From positions 7,713,501-7,777,500 of the forward strand of contig JBBMNZ010000017.1 of assembly GCA_037954325.1 (NCBI GenBank): a stretch of DNA of 64,000 nt. The letters are read 5' to 3'. The notes below the pieces were generated by a model that ran no database searches, had not been told where the DNA came from, and saw nothing but the letters and a program-made list of their open reading frames with translations. Of the stretch, positions 49,480 to 62,775 are shown piece after piece (positions within the stretch are counted from its first letter, which is position 1; each line of letters starts with the position of its first letter). Source of the DNA: Fistularia commersonii. Its lineage: Eukaryota > Chordata > Actinopteri > Syngnathiformes > Fistulariidae. Both the position numbers and the translations under genes were made by a program.

Positions 49480-52400
49480 ATGTCTGAGGAAGAGTTGGGT
49501 GAAATTGTCCAGATAACAGTGGAAGATTTTAACCAAGAAGATTGCACAGGTATGGCTTTTTTTGCAACACTATGGAAATTATAAAAGTGCATCACAATGA
49601 ACATTAATTTCCAAATGAAAACAATGCATCTTAATATTTATTCATGATGGACATAGAGAAAGCTATTAAATACAATGCTGAGACTTCAGCAATTACATGT
49701 TGTTGCAGGGAATTAGAGCAAACACTTTGTTGTTATCGATATCTCGAAGTGAGATACAAGAAATAAAGTTAATCCACAAATATGTCTGTCCCACTGTGGT
49801 GTCTGTCCTTGATGCCAGAAATGGTGAGCAGTCATGGAGATGATGATGAAAAGCCTCTGAAGAAAAAAAGAAAGTTAAGCAACAGTCTGGAGAATAACAG
49901 CAACAATCAAGACATTTCTTTTATCAAGGTACTTGAGTTCTGTTTGTTTCAAAATATTAATTGCTCATATGAAATTGTAATTTTTCTTGAACAAATTAAA
50001 GTTTCTTTTGGAACCTCAAAGATATATATCTGGCTGTTTTTCCAGAACCTGATGGTCTCTTTTAGCACATCAGTTACCCAGCGATTGGAGGGAATTGAAT
50101 TAAAGTTACAGGCTTTGGATGCAACATGCAAAGCCCTTGCACGTAAACTAGACAGCATGATGCCCTGTGCCAAGAGTCCAATCCAGGTCCCTATGGTTGC
50201 AGGGTCACCTCAGGGGGCCACTCAAACTTGGAACAAAGTGCGCTGGTAAGCTTCAGTTGTTGGAGGTTTCATATAGCTAAATTTTGTTACAATCAGTCAT
50301 TGTCTCGCTTTCTATGAGCACTGCTGAATCAAGGTTGATTTAAAAATGGAAAAAATGCAGGCCAAATCAAATCTTTTTTTATATTGAGAAATAGTTCATT
50401 CAGTCTTGTTCCATGGCTGGGTTGTGTTTACAGAAGACAGTTGAACGATGTTAGTTATGTCATGTTTAGAGGAAATTAGCGCATATCTGTATTCGTGAAT
50501 TTTTTTCTATCTTGAGTTAAAAAAATAAAACATACTCATTGACTTCTTTCCCCTCACGAGTTTTTCGTCTCTGTTATTCCTGTTTGGGTCTGAAACAAAT
50601 GACATTTTGAGAGCTCTAGTTTCTGTTTTCTGTTTCTATTATAACCTTTTTAATATTTTTTTGGCCAACAAGATTATGTTTGGGCTCTTGGATTTCAACA
50701 TTTTTAAAAATACTTTATGTTTAAGTCAGTTGGTGGTAACAATCCGAACTATTCCTGTTTGGCCCATTGTTTTTTTAGAGGGAATATGTAGTGCATTTTT
50801 TTGCCAGTTTTGACAGAATTAGTGTATCTTTTACATCATAATATAGAAGGCATAACAGTGCTTTGGTTTAATGGCTGTGCCATGACTGTGACAAGAGTAT
50901 GGTACCATAGTAATATGTAATTACATAAATGTATTAATTTGTATTTATATTCTCCTTAGCGTTGTTCCTCAAACAAATGTGATTGTCAGCAGTGAAACCA
51001 CAAAGAGCCCGGAGGACACCCCACTGGAAAACCTGCTCAGCAAGTGAGTAATATTAATGCCCTATGTGGAATTGGAGAAGGCTCAAGAACTTAACTGCCT
51101 CATCAAAGTGATCACTGCTAATCTTCATAATATATTAGAAATATTAAACTATTAACATGTTTCCTTATAGCACAGGGTCTAAGAGGCGACAGAATACCAT
51201 TCTGGTAAAGGTTCCTGGTCCAGATGAGAGCCAGGAGGAACAGGACAGCGGCTCAGAGGCTAGTGACTCTGTTTCCAACGGTGGCAACTCCAGCAATATG
51301 CAAAATGGCCAAAATGTGACACTTATCACCCTAAACTCAGAGGGTATGACTTGACACTCACACAGAAAAAAACACATTTCTAATACTAATGTTTTTCCTT
51401 TTAGCCTACTGGAGACATTTTGGTGTCATTCAATTTGTGGCTGGCTATATATTTTTTCTCTTGAGTTCTACTATCTAAGTGTATTAATAAAATGTATGAC
51501 GACATGACGTTAGTTGGTGTGAGAGAAGAAGATTTGGAGAATGAGGTTAGATGGAGGTTGTTGATTCACTGTGGTGACCTTCTGAAGGGAGTAGCCGAAA
51601 AGAGTATTAATAACTTGCATGCATGTTTGAAGTTGATCAAAACATGAGAGAAAAAAATCAACAATATAACAAATAATAGATACTAATGTAATTATCTGCA
51701 TTGAAATAGTTGCACTTTGAAAACCCCTTGAAATAACATTGGATAAACAAGAAAAAGTGATTGAAAATCTTCTCCTAAAAGTCATGTTGAAGCCATTGAC
51801 TTATGGCAGGGTGTTGTTAGGATTTTGTCTTCAAAACTATTACTTCTTCATTTTTTATTTTGGAATTTTTTCAATATCTACACGTTACATTCAGAGCAGG
51901 ATTACAATAAATCTATAATTGAAGTATAAATGAATATTCTAAATCCATAGCATTAAAGTCCTTATATTGGTTTAATCAGATATAATCTTTCTAGGAGACC
52001 CAATTTAAATCTCCATGTTACAGAAAATAAACAGTTGTTTATCAAAGGGGTACCTGTAGATGAAGTGAGGAGGGAATAGATGTTTTCCACTGTTACCCTC
52101 GATGTCTCTGTAGTGACCTCAGTACTATGGCTTCCTAGTTTCTTTGAGGGCTGTGAAGGCAAAGTTTTTTGTTTTGTTATATTCATTTATTTTTCATTGC
52201 TATGAAAACACAAAATGTGATTATTGCTACTGATGTTCAAAAATGTTCTCAAACTATTTTTGGCAACAACAACTGAGTTGCTTTTTTTTTGGTCATGGTG
52301 CTGCCAAACAGGATCTCTGTAATCCATGCATTATAATATAAAGGTGTTGTTACCCTCGACTTTCATTTCTCACAGATATTTCTTACATTAGTTGGGTAGT

Positions 52401-55400
52401 TGTCATTTTTCTTCATTATTGTTGTTATTATTATTATTTGTCATTTTAAATGTTAGGTGGTTTCAGAAGAGTTACTTTTAATGAGCCAAAGGTCGCACTT
52501 AGCTCTCAGTAGCAGTAGGGGGTGATATTTGTTTACACTCGAATATAATAGTGTTAACTGCTTAAATGGAGATGTAAGCAAAAAAAATTCTTGGGACCAT
52601 ATGCTCTAGAATGGTAAAGGCTTTTCTGATTCTGTCTGTTTTCTGGAAATGCATGTGTACCTGGAAACAGTTAGACACATCTTCTGACTCATGTGGAATG
52701 AACTTGTTTCACCGTTGCAGCAGCAAGTAGGCCGGCCATTAGTAATGATTAAGCAACAAAGATATTATCCAGGTCTTGTTCATTTTGCCAGCGGGCATGA
52801 GCTCATGTTTTCTGTGTTGCTCTTTGACTAAGCCACAGATACTAACTTCACACTGACATTCTTTTTAGCAAGGAAAAAATTACTTGATATATCATTTTAA
52901 ATATACAAGCCTTAAGTATGTTACTTTAGCATTTAAAATGAGGGAAATCCTTTTTTTTTGTCTTCCTTTTATCCTTTAATTTTATGTCTTCAACAATGTA
53001 TTTTTGTACTTAAAAGGTTCACCTCAAGAGGGGCAATCAGTGTAATTCAATAAATTGAATATTGTATACACAACAGCCTTCTGTGTTTAGAGAAGGTATG
53101 TTTAGGTGATTACTATAACAGTTACATTAAATTGGCTCTGACAGTTCTTGCATCATTTTATAACATAATAATTTCCGCATTTCTGATGAGTCTAAACTGA
53201 CAGTAAAAAGCTTAGTGAAAGTCAGATGGGGCTGTTCTGTCATCCTGATGACTATATGAATGTATTAATGAAATTAGGGTCTATGATTTTAGTTTGCTCT
53301 TACTAATGGAGAAAAGTTGTTTTATTTCTCTGCCAGCCTAATTTAGGTCTAAGCTGTTATTTTTCCCAGTGATCTTGCAAAGTTCTGCATTCTCTTCAAA
53401 GGCAAACTTGTACTGCAATGATTAAGCAGTTTGCCAGCAATAGCTAGATGGTTTCACGTGTCCCTCAGAGTATCGTTTCTCAAGCTGTGTTTACTGTTTG
53501 TTTTTTGTGGTGGCCTAACAGCTAGAACACGCTAAATTTAAAACTGTACTACCTGTGCCACATGAGTGTGCTGTTGTATCACATGAATCACTCCACAGGC
53601 TTGTATTTGTGTGTGACAAAGTTGTGTCCAAGTCCTTTTTTTAACAGTTTATATATTTACCTTTGCTGAAAGAGGGACAAGTAGAGATTTAGTATCTAAA
53701 CACTCAGGTATGATTAACCGAACACAGTTACAGACACAGGGTGCAGTAAGTCCGTTCGAATGACTTTTACCCATGTTTGTTTGTTTGTTTGTTTGTTTGT
53801 TTGTTTGTTTATTTATATTTTTAAATTTTTGTGTGCTTGTGCTTTTTTGTTTCAGACGATTTTCCAGCAGGAACGTGGTTGGGAGATGAAAACAACCCAG
53901 AGATGCGAGTCCGTTGCCCAGTGTCACCAAGTGACATGCTTCATATCACCACGAATTGCCGTACAGCAGAAAAGATGGCCCTGACCCTGTTGGACTACCT
54001 ATTCCACCGGGAGATCCAGGCCATGTCAAACCTCTCAGGACAGGGCAAACATGGCAAGAAGCAGCTGGATCCACTCATGATTTATGGCATTCGCTGTGAG
54101 TGCTTTAGTTTTGGTATCACAAACATATCTACCATTTACGGTCCCCTTCGAAATCATTTACTTTGTGGTTTTTGGCACCATTGATATGTACCAGGTACTA
54201 AATATTATCAAGTGACAAAGTCCCTTTTCGTTTACATGTTGCTACTTGTCTTCCCAACGTATTTTGTCTAGTGTTTCTGAGGTGCTTGAATTTCCCAGAA
54301 TATTATAACTTAATATTATAAGTTATGTCACATAAACATTTTTTTTTGTCTCTAGCATACAGCTGTGGAGAACATATTGCACATTCACTGTGAAGTTATT
54401 GATCTTTTAACGGGCTTATGGTTGATATGATTGTAAGACTTTACTGAAACAAAAACTCTTGAAGTGCTGCCTTGGTTTGTCAATAGTGTATTCAAGTAAA
54501 TAATTTTCATATTTTTTTAAAGATGCAAACCTGCATTGATAATGAGAAAGAAGAAGTTACCAACTTCCTAACCGATAGGAAACTCAACTTACTAATTAAT
54601 AAATGTTTGAAGACTCGCCTATGCTACTGAGCCTTGACTTAAAAAAAGCGTCTTAGTGGTGGTCCCATTGAGGCTGCGACAGTAATCGCCAATTATAAAA
54701 AAGTAAACTAGAAGTATGGAGTTCAAATTTGGCACTGCAGACCCCAGCCTTTTAATGATGCTGCATATTGTTGATTTTCCACATCAAGTCTACTATCATG
54801 GAAGCTTACAGCTGTAATAGGAATTTTGCATTTTACTTATCTTATCCTATGTTTAGCGCTGATAAAATGGCATCTAAAGTCATGCTACTTTTCATGAAAT
54901 GATGCTTATGTGATTTCTACACTACAGTCATTCAACCACATAGATTTAACTATTATCGAGGTTATATATTATTCCCACCTCAAATGAATATGATCATGTT
55001 CTGAATCCTCCTCATATTTCACTTTCAGACCATTATAAAGCAGCATTGAATTAAACACACAAATGCATTATACTCGTTATTCCCATGGAAGTTACAGTAA
55101 TGTGCATTCATCATTACATTGAAGCATTCATGTGCAACACATTTTGTATCATACCAGAACCTAAATGACAAGCACATGTCTGTAGAAACATCCAAATGGA
55201 TGCCAGAACACTTCTTTGTGTCTCTCTCTGCCTTCTCTCCAAAAAAAAGTGTGTGTGGGGGAGGGGGATGAAGGAACACCTGCCTGGTCTGCCTGCCTGT
55301 ACATGACCAATGGCTCTGAAAAAACCTGCCTTATGCCTTCATGAACTTATCCACAGTCTGCAGTGTTATATAATGCGGTCTTTCATTATAAATGCCAAAC

Positions 55401-58400
55401 ACTTATTTTTGAGTAGCAATTTGGTAAAAGTGCAGCATTTGAAGAGTTCTCAATTATTTATTGATTCATTTATTTGCAGGTCACTTGTTCCACAAATTTG
55501 GCATCACAGAGTCAGATTGGTATCGCATCAAGCAAAGCATTGATTCAAAGTGTCGCACTGCCTGGAGGCGCAAGCAGAGGGGCCAAAGTCTAGCTGTCAA
55601 AAGCTTCTCCAAACGCACGCCATGCGGTTCACTCACAGGTAAAGTACAGAAATAATCTGTCTTTAATAATATGCATCAATTCTATGCAGAAAACTGCCAG
55701 ATTTGTACAACCTCCTCAGTCCTGCTTATCAAACGATGGTAACAGGAATGCTAAATTTGAGACAGTGCTTCAAACATAATCATGAAAACATACACATGTT
55801 TTCCTCGCTTATATAGTTCTATCACACCTTGCAGTTTCAAAGAGCTTTGCACTGGATTGCATTCAGTCATGAACGTTGGCAGACGTTAGTGTGTGAATGC
55901 AATGGGAGGTGTGGATGCGATGGGAAGAGTGGGGAATTGAACCATTGACCTTCCAATTGGAGGGGACAGTTGTGCTACTCTCCGAGCCACAGCTGTCCTG
56001 TCAAATTTAAAACGCAAATGCATTTCAAGGTGTCATATTTAATGGTTTACCTCAAATGTTTTTATGTGGCTCACAAGGAGTTGAGCTGAAAGGTGAAGCT
56101 GTCAATTGACCAGAATCTGCATTCCCAACCCTCACCGATGGTCGTGAGCTGTGGGTCGTGACCGAAAGAACAATGTCAGGGATCCAAGCGACTGAAATTA
56201 GTTTTCTCACGCTCAAGAGACTATGTGTCTTGGCTGGCCTGGGAAGGCCCTGGGGTTCCCCCCGCAAGAGTTGAACCAAGTTGTCGGGGAAAGGGAAGTT
56301 TGGGCTCCTCTGCTTTGGCTGCGTTGTCCCCGTGACGTAACTGTAGATAAGCGGTACATTAAGGATGGTTTTTACTTGGCTTTGGTACTATTGACTTTTT
56401 AATGGAAATCGAGGTATTTGGAGATACTGAGGTTTTAGTGGCAGTACTGTGGTATGCTGCTAGATAGAATTTGGAATTCATTAGGTGTTTATTCAGGTTA
56501 GATGTGCTGCCAAGGCTTTTTTTATGTTCTTTTATAAGACCAAGAGGCCATTGCTCAGAGGTTAAACCCACTCGCAAAAGCCTGCATCTTTTTCACTTCT
56601 GTATACTTTACTCTCCAGTAAATTGTGGCTGATTATTTGACAGCAAACACTAACTATCTATATATTGTGAAGTAGAAATAACTATTGTCACTTTTGTGAA
56701 GACATGAAATGTTTTTATACAGATGCAAGAGTAGAACTACCTTTTGTCTCACATTTCTGACATAAGATAGCTGCACTGCCTTCAAGCCAAGATTACTAAC
56801 CATCTTTGCCTTGACTAGCATGGTCTTAGTTGAAATATTTCATCAAAACTGGTTTTGTTTAAAAAAATTATTTACTAAAAATGGGAATAAACTTAGGTTA
56901 AGTGTTTTCCAGAAACCAACATTGTTTTGAATACTCTTGCAAAATGCTCATCGTTTTTTGGCCAGAGGAAGACCTTCAGGACTTCACTCTCGACAATCTT
57001 TATCAAGTGATAATGTTGCTAGGTTTCTGTGTTTTGAATCAAACACGGTGCACAGTTGAAGGAATCAGCTACAAAACCCTCCAGAGATAGATGATACGGT
57101 CTCTCACTGAAAGGGCATTAACCTCACTGTTAAAAAACTTCTCAATTTCAGTGGAGTAGAAACGACAGTATACTGCTCCAGGTCATGAAGTTCGTTCAAT
57201 TTGTACAGTTGGCAAATATTTCAATTCATTTGTAGCTTATAATTGTCAGTTTAACCTTTAAAGCAGATTGAAACTGAGGTTTCATTCTTCAAACATGATA
57301 GAAGTTAATAATTAACCATTAAATCCTACTAAGTCTAATGCACTATGTCACAAAATTGGAGAGATAAAAATAGAATCAACTGTAAAATTTTTAATGTCAC
57401 GTTATTTGCCCAAATGTGGATACAGTTTGTCAGAACCACAAGTTTCCTGCCTTCTCCAAGTAGTTTTCACAGTGCTTGAGGTGAAAGAACATGATATTCT
57501 ACAGACTTTTACACAGCAGTTTTAAGTTGGAATATTTGTAGTTTCCTCTTCTTTTGGAGCCTGTATAAAAGTACAGATAAGGGACAAGGACAGAAAATTC
57601 TGCTCACACAGTGTTGGATGCATAAGGACCTCTGGAACAGCCCAATCAAAATAGTGATGCTATTGTGCCTCAAGCGTTCAGAATTCTTATGTCATGAAAA
57701 AAATGCAACAATTGAGGGGTAATTTCAAGCTACAATTAAACCTGCAATACTTTCTTTGATTGAAAGTGTCTTCATCAACAAAACATCTTTCCTTTCTGTC
57801 AATAATGTGATGAAGTCACATTGATCTAATGTATCTGTAACTAATGTATCTGATGTATCAATGGTTCAAAGATTCTTTTCTGGCCTTTCGTTCTTCTTCT
57901 ATGCTAGAAGCGGTAGATGTAATCCTCCTCTTTTTTTGTGCAAGACAGTATTCTGTGTTGCCTCAGATTGCCCCCCTCTGAGGGGTCTTACTTCAGAGAC
58001 AAGGAGATTGTTTAAGCCCCAGAACCCAAATGCTGATACACTATGTAATACTGCAGATGGTTGTAATCTGCACACAATGCCTGCTGTCCTTCCCTCCCTG
58101 CAAGCCATCACCTCTCACCCCTGACTGGGGAAAGTAAGACTACAGAGGAAACCCAAATATCCTGTGAATACACACAAGGGGTAGATTTTCGAGCACTGCC
58201 TTCTTAGGCCACACACACCCACGAGTGTACAACACAAATACTAGTTCAGATGGTGCATGCACAAACATGCAACAATGCAAAGACACACCAATCATTCTCC
58301 CTTAATCAGATTACATGTTAATGGACTGGAAAGCAGTAATTCTTCTGCTCTAAAAACCATTATTTATCAGTGAACCAGCAAGAAGAGCTCAGACTATAAC

Positions 58401-61400
58401 TGTAGCTTTCACAAACCACCTGGATCGTGCTTCCTCATCTGGCAAACATGCGGATTTGGGCTTATTTACTTATTAGCGTGCATAGCAGTTGCAAAACAAG
58501 ATGAGAGTCATACTTTTGAGAGCAACATAACACAAGACAGAACTGTTGAGGTGCATGGGATAGATGATGTATGCTTAATGTCATCATAGTATATTTCATG
58601 TTTTTTTTTTTCTGTATAATGCTTGAAAAATACTGAGACTTTTGGCACTTCATTTTGGTCTTTGTTGCCAAATGGGTTTTGTACATATTCACATGTCGTA
58701 TGAGAACATGTGATTGTGTTTATTCAGTGGCCTGTGGTCCAGGTTACTGAGCACTCCTCTGTCTTTGTATGCTGCGTCTGGGCATTTTGGGTAGTGTACC
58801 ACTGTAATTATAAGGTTTAGATTGAGAGCAAAGGGCCTGTAAAATGAGACAGGTATAATAAATGCAGAATCCCTTTAAGACATCTTGCTTTACTAAAAGA
58901 GACAAACAGATTAGCCATATCCAAAAGTTGTTTAGATGCAAACACATTAACAGAGCCCTTCTTTCAATCAAGTTGTTATTCATTCATATCTTTGAATTTT
59001 TAACACATAACTTCACACTTGGTGAAGTCAAGAGCTGAATTTTTAACCAAAAGTGAACAAACCATCACTCATTACAAATAGGATGAATCTGAATCCATGA
59101 TAGGGATTGAAGTAATAGAGTTGCTGCAGCGGTTTACAGAAAGCAGCCACGTGTGTGAATTTGTAAGTCTATAGATCTACAGACATACCTGATATAATTA
59201 TTAGTATCACTGCCTTATCCGTAATTATCGTCACAATCAGATTTAACTACGATATAAATAAGTGATCATTGAAAAAAAGTTAAATTAGTTTTTTATTATG
59301 ATTTTATGAAACATACACTAACTCTGTTTTGAAGCAACTGAACACTTATAGTCAAATAGAATGAGAAATGTAGATATCCATACATGCAAGAGCTATAAGG
59401 CTTCAGTGCTGTAAAGTATTAAGGCATATCAGTAAGGCTTAAAGTGCTTTACAAATATCAAAATAGAGCATTATGGCTTGAAAATAACTTTGAACCCAAA
59501 ATAAAAAAAACAAATCATTGAAGACTGATAAAAAAAGGGTTATCCAAGACCAAAGTGCATGGAATCTTCTACAAATGGTGAGACTAATATAAATAAAAAC
59601 TGAATTCTTAGAGGGCAGTGACCTCATTCATTTTATCACATTTGAATCTCAAAGCCTATTTGGAACAACACAAGTTACCACAGTAACATGTCACTCTGAC
59701 ATGTCAACCATCATTCTGATCCAAAAAATGTTGAAGGGAATCTTGAGTAACCAAAAGTACCCTTTGCATTGTGGCCCCTAGAGTTTGAGTTTGGCTCCTA
59801 GACCATGAGCGTGTCTGGGCAGCTAGCTGGAGAGTCCTTTTTTACTTATTTAAGTGTTTCATAAACACACCATTATTCACAGATTGTCTGGATTTATGTC
59901 AGGTTTTTACTAGCATTTGCTTGGTCAAGATTATTTGTTTAGTACATTTTGCATGGTATATGTCGACCTGATCTGCTTGATCTTGATCTGCTCTAAGGAA
60001 ATGCTTCATTCTCAATGCAATCTCACTGTATATGCAATCATATCAATGACATTAGTCTTCTTCCTGACCAGAGGGAGGCATCACGGAAGAAGGAGGCCAC
60101 ATTGAAGCTTCTACCCCACAGACTTTGCACTATACACTGGCCAATCAGCATGTTCACTTCCACCGCATTGGGGAGGATGGTCAAGTTCAAGTTGTGAGTA
60201 CCGGGCTATTCATCCCTTTATCTTTGACATGCCCTTAATACGATGTTTATATGTTTCTTTGTTTCTTTTTTGTTTCGATTACATCATATACTTGAGCAGG
60301 TTTTTAATGCATACCCACGGTGTCTATCCCAACTCAGTGACTTAATAGGTGAACTATATTGAAATGCTTATATCAAGGGAGGAGTGGAAGTTAATGGTCA
60401 GGGGCGGAAACATCTTTTACTGTTGTCAGGTCAGAGGGCACAATGGTGTAAGAATATTGTGTGGGATGACAAACGGAAAAGTGACCAGGCCTATCCTGTC
60501 CTGTAACTCACTGAAAGAGCCAAGTTTCATCCCACATCTCCCACATCCATACAATGCAACAGATTGTGTTTTAAATATGCTGCCTGTTCACACTCGACAG
60601 CAGCAAGACTAATTAAACAGAAGACCCCTTGATTGTTTTAATTTAAAAATCTTTTGTACGGCCTATTAAGAGATGAGAATGAGACATGAGAACAACTTTA
60701 TTTATCCCGAAGGAAATTGTTGTGCCAGAATTTCAAGCAAAAACATAACAATAATAGATAATAGTAGGAAGGAGGGAGAATAAGAAATACAATAACTATA
60801 AATTGTCAAGGTTAAGGCTATCAGTGTTTTATGGTCTTAAGTACAAAGGTTTGAAGATTCCCTTCAGCTGGGGGAAGAGGAATTAAAAAGTCTGATAGCC
60901 TCAGGTAGGAAAGACCTCCTGTGGCGTTCAGTGGAGCTCCTTGGTGGTATCAATCTACGACTGAAAGAGCTCTGACAGGATGTCAGTGTGGCATGCAGGG
61001 GGTGATTGACGCTGTCCATGATGCTGAGGAGCTTCCTCAGCATCCTTCTCTCTGACACCTGCACAACAGAGTCCAGCTCCACTCCCAAGACCGACCAAGC
61101 TCTCCTGATGAGCTTGTTGAGTCTGTTGGTGTCAGCTGTCTTGATCCTGCTGCCCCAGCACACAATGATTGACACAATGATGACTTAGATCAGGAAATAT
61201 CATGAAGGAGTTTCAAATGACTGAAATATGTTGAAAGGTAAAGTGATTATTTGTCTAGTAATTGCTAAACACACTTGGTGGGAGGAAGAATACAATACTT
61301 TGAATGGAACACAACATTGGCTCCTAGTATGGAATGCATATTGCAGATATGAAAGTAAATGAGATGTTCTGAGAAATTAGTTTAATAATTTTGGGATACT

Positions 61401-62725
61401 TGTTATTTGAAAATGATTCAAAGAAAAAAACAACTAATTTTAAGAATAGCTGTAAGACTACATTAGAGGAAACACATCAGAGACATCAAAAAGTTAAAAG
61501 TATCAGTGGCTCCAAAAAACATGCCCTCACGTTTTTGAATCTGTAATGTCACTAAAGGTTGCCTTTCATGTTGTGTTCCTTATGGTAAATTTGGGCATTT
61601 ATTTCTCATACATAATTTTCAAAGCTTGTAAGAGGTTAATGCTTTGTATTACAAAGCATATTTAATTTCATATTTAAAATCAAAAATACATTTAAAGTTA
61701 GGACTGATGGAAACATTTATTTACATCTGTCCCTATTGTTCTTTATTTTGCAAGTGTTACAAGTGTTGACGAAAACTTTTTTAGGTGTTTTTGATAAGGT
61801 AATACATGTATGATTTAAGGATTAAATGCTCTGACTTGTGAAATATGTTTTTGTTCTCGAATCTTCCTATCTCATTTGATAAACAGTTGGTCACTATCAC
61901 CATTGAAAGTAGAATATAATTTAATTAATTAATTATAATTAAGAACGGACGTTAAGTGGTATAAATCTCATCTCATGTCATAATTTAATTGATTATAACT
62001 TTATGAGGCTCCAACTTCAGAGTGAGCATGCTAAATGTTCAGATTTGAACATACCATGGCATGCAGAATTAGGTCAATAAAAGTCTGTTTAGTTTAGAAG
62101 CAGTTTTTAATTATAAAGAAAAACTAACTTGAACTGTTGTTTGAGAAACCTTTTTTGGTTTTAAAATGAAATTTTTTAAAAATAATAAATCCAATAATGA
62201 TTGCCAAAAATTACATAATTGATAACATTTCTGGGCCGCATGGTGAAGAAGTGGTTAGCATGTCTGCTTCACAACATGGTTTGCATGTCCCCCTTCCCTT
62301 GTCTGCGTGGGTTTCCTCCAGGTTCTCTGGTTTTTTCCCACAGTCACAAAAAATGAAGGGGGTTGATTGGAGCAATTAGGGAAATTGCCCTAATGTGTGT
62401 GAATAAGAGAGGGAATGGCTGTTTGTTTCTATATGTGGCCCTGCGATTGATGGGCGATGGCCCAGGGTTTAGCCTGCCTCTCGCCCAATGACAGCTGGGA
62501 CAGGCTCAAGCATCCCCTGTGACCCTGAGTGTTGGACAAGCTGTAAATAATGGATGGATGGATGGATGGATAATGAAGTTCCAAGATCATGATTTAAATG
62601 AATTGTGTTTGTTTAGTTTAACATGAGCCGTCTTTCCTCTTTGTGTGTTTCAGATTCCACAGGGTCAATTGCACATTGCCCAGGTGCCTCAAGGAGAGGA
62701 GGTGCAGATTACGCAGGACAGTGAG
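49480..62725 (+). CDS. banp: BANP / SMAR1, BEN-domain transcription factor (partial, 3' end beyond window)
   Basis: Binds unmethylated TCTCGCGAGA elements and activates CpG-island promoters; also called SMAR1. Nine coding exons in view give the first 410 aa: 49480-49549 (exon opens at 49471), 49819-49928, 50046-50245, 50960-51043, 51171-51343, 53856-54095, 55480-55638, 60072-60193, 62654-62725. All are GT-AG and in frame. An SV40-like nuclear signal (PLKKKRK) lies at about 37-43. A short coiled coil (RLEGIELKLQALDATCKALA) is followed by the near-invariant SPIQVPMVAGSP. The BEN domain is at about 217-312 (WLGDENNPEMRVRC to AWRRKQRGQS). Then comes a glutamine/valine-rich activating part (IGEDGQVQV, LHIAQVPQGE, VQITQDSE). 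The human protein continues about 110-120 residues further, so the last exons lie to the right. Confidence 0.96.
51344..53855 (+). other. BANP intron 5 (after coding exon 5)
   Basis: 2.5-kb intron. 52700-53470 is balanced, non-repetitive sequence that could include conserved non-coding elements, which I cannot verify. A (TTTG)n run at 53774-53811 ends 44 bp before the next exon. Confidence 0.6.
53774..53811 (+). repeat. (TTTG)n microsatellite
   Basis: About nine TTTG units close to the BEN-domain exon acceptor (53854-53855). Together with the following T-rich stretch it forms the upstream pyrimidine-rich region. Confidence 0.95.
54096..55479 (+). other. BANP intron 6
   Basis: AT-rich intron between the two BEN-domain exons. 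Nothing recognised. Confidence 0.75.
55820..56000 (+). repeat. dispersed fish repeat fragment
   Basis: Has the layout of a fish repeat seen in other teleosts: CACCTTGCAGTTTCAAAGAG, later GAATTGAACCATTGACC, then CGAGCCACAGCTG. Non-coding. Family not named with confidence. Confidence 0.5.
56100..56360 (+). repeat. degenerate non-LTR-type 3' repeat
   Basis: Phrases GTGACCGAAAGAACAATGTC and TCTTGGCTGGCCTGGGAAGG, then GGGGTTCCCCCC, and near the end GATAAGCGG. They match a widespread teleost 3' repeat that normally ends in a GGATGGA tail. The copy is shortened internally. Confidence 0.65.
60690..61190 (-). mobile_element. 5'-truncated LINE, RT C-terminus and 3' tail
   Basis: On minus, 61175-60864 encodes VCWGSRIKTADTNRLNKLIR, then VSERRMLRKLL, FSRRLIPPRSSTERHRRSF and LPEAIRLFNSSS, the C-terminal end of a fish CR1/L2/Rex1-type reverse transcriptase. 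The tail near 60700 reads CTTCGGGATAAATAAAGTTG. This stretch is an open frame of 103 codons, much better kept than the copies at 25.5-28 kb, so it is probably younger. It is truncated at its 5' end and cannot be active. Confidence 0.88.
62230..62572 (+). repeat. dispersed fish repeat with (ATGG)n tail
   Basis: Nearly full-length copy of a common teleost family: GCCGCATGGTGAAGAAGTGG, TCTGCGTGGGTTTCCTCC, CTCGCCCAATGACAGCTGGG and a tail of about five ATGG units at 62552-62571. Non-autonomous; the class is uncertain. Confidence 0.75.
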
Positions 62726-62744
62726 GTGAGTCTGTGTTTGTGTT

Positions 62745-62775
62745 TTTGTGTGTGTGTGCGTGTGTGTGTGTTTGT
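62745..62775 (+). repeat. (GT)n microsatellite
   Basis: Short imperfect GT run starting about 20 bp after the last BANP exon in view. Confidence 0.85.

Larger units (their letters stand above)
55639..60071 (+). other. BANP intron 7
   Basis: 4.4-kb intron. It carries two dispersed repeats near its start, listed separately. The rest is AT-rich with no gene found. ORFs around 57861-58124 have no recognisable protein character. Confidence 0.7.
60194..62653 (+). other. BANP intron 8
   Basis: 2.5-kb intron with a LINE fragment and a dispersed repeat, listed separately. The remainder is AT-rich. Confidence 0.75.
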
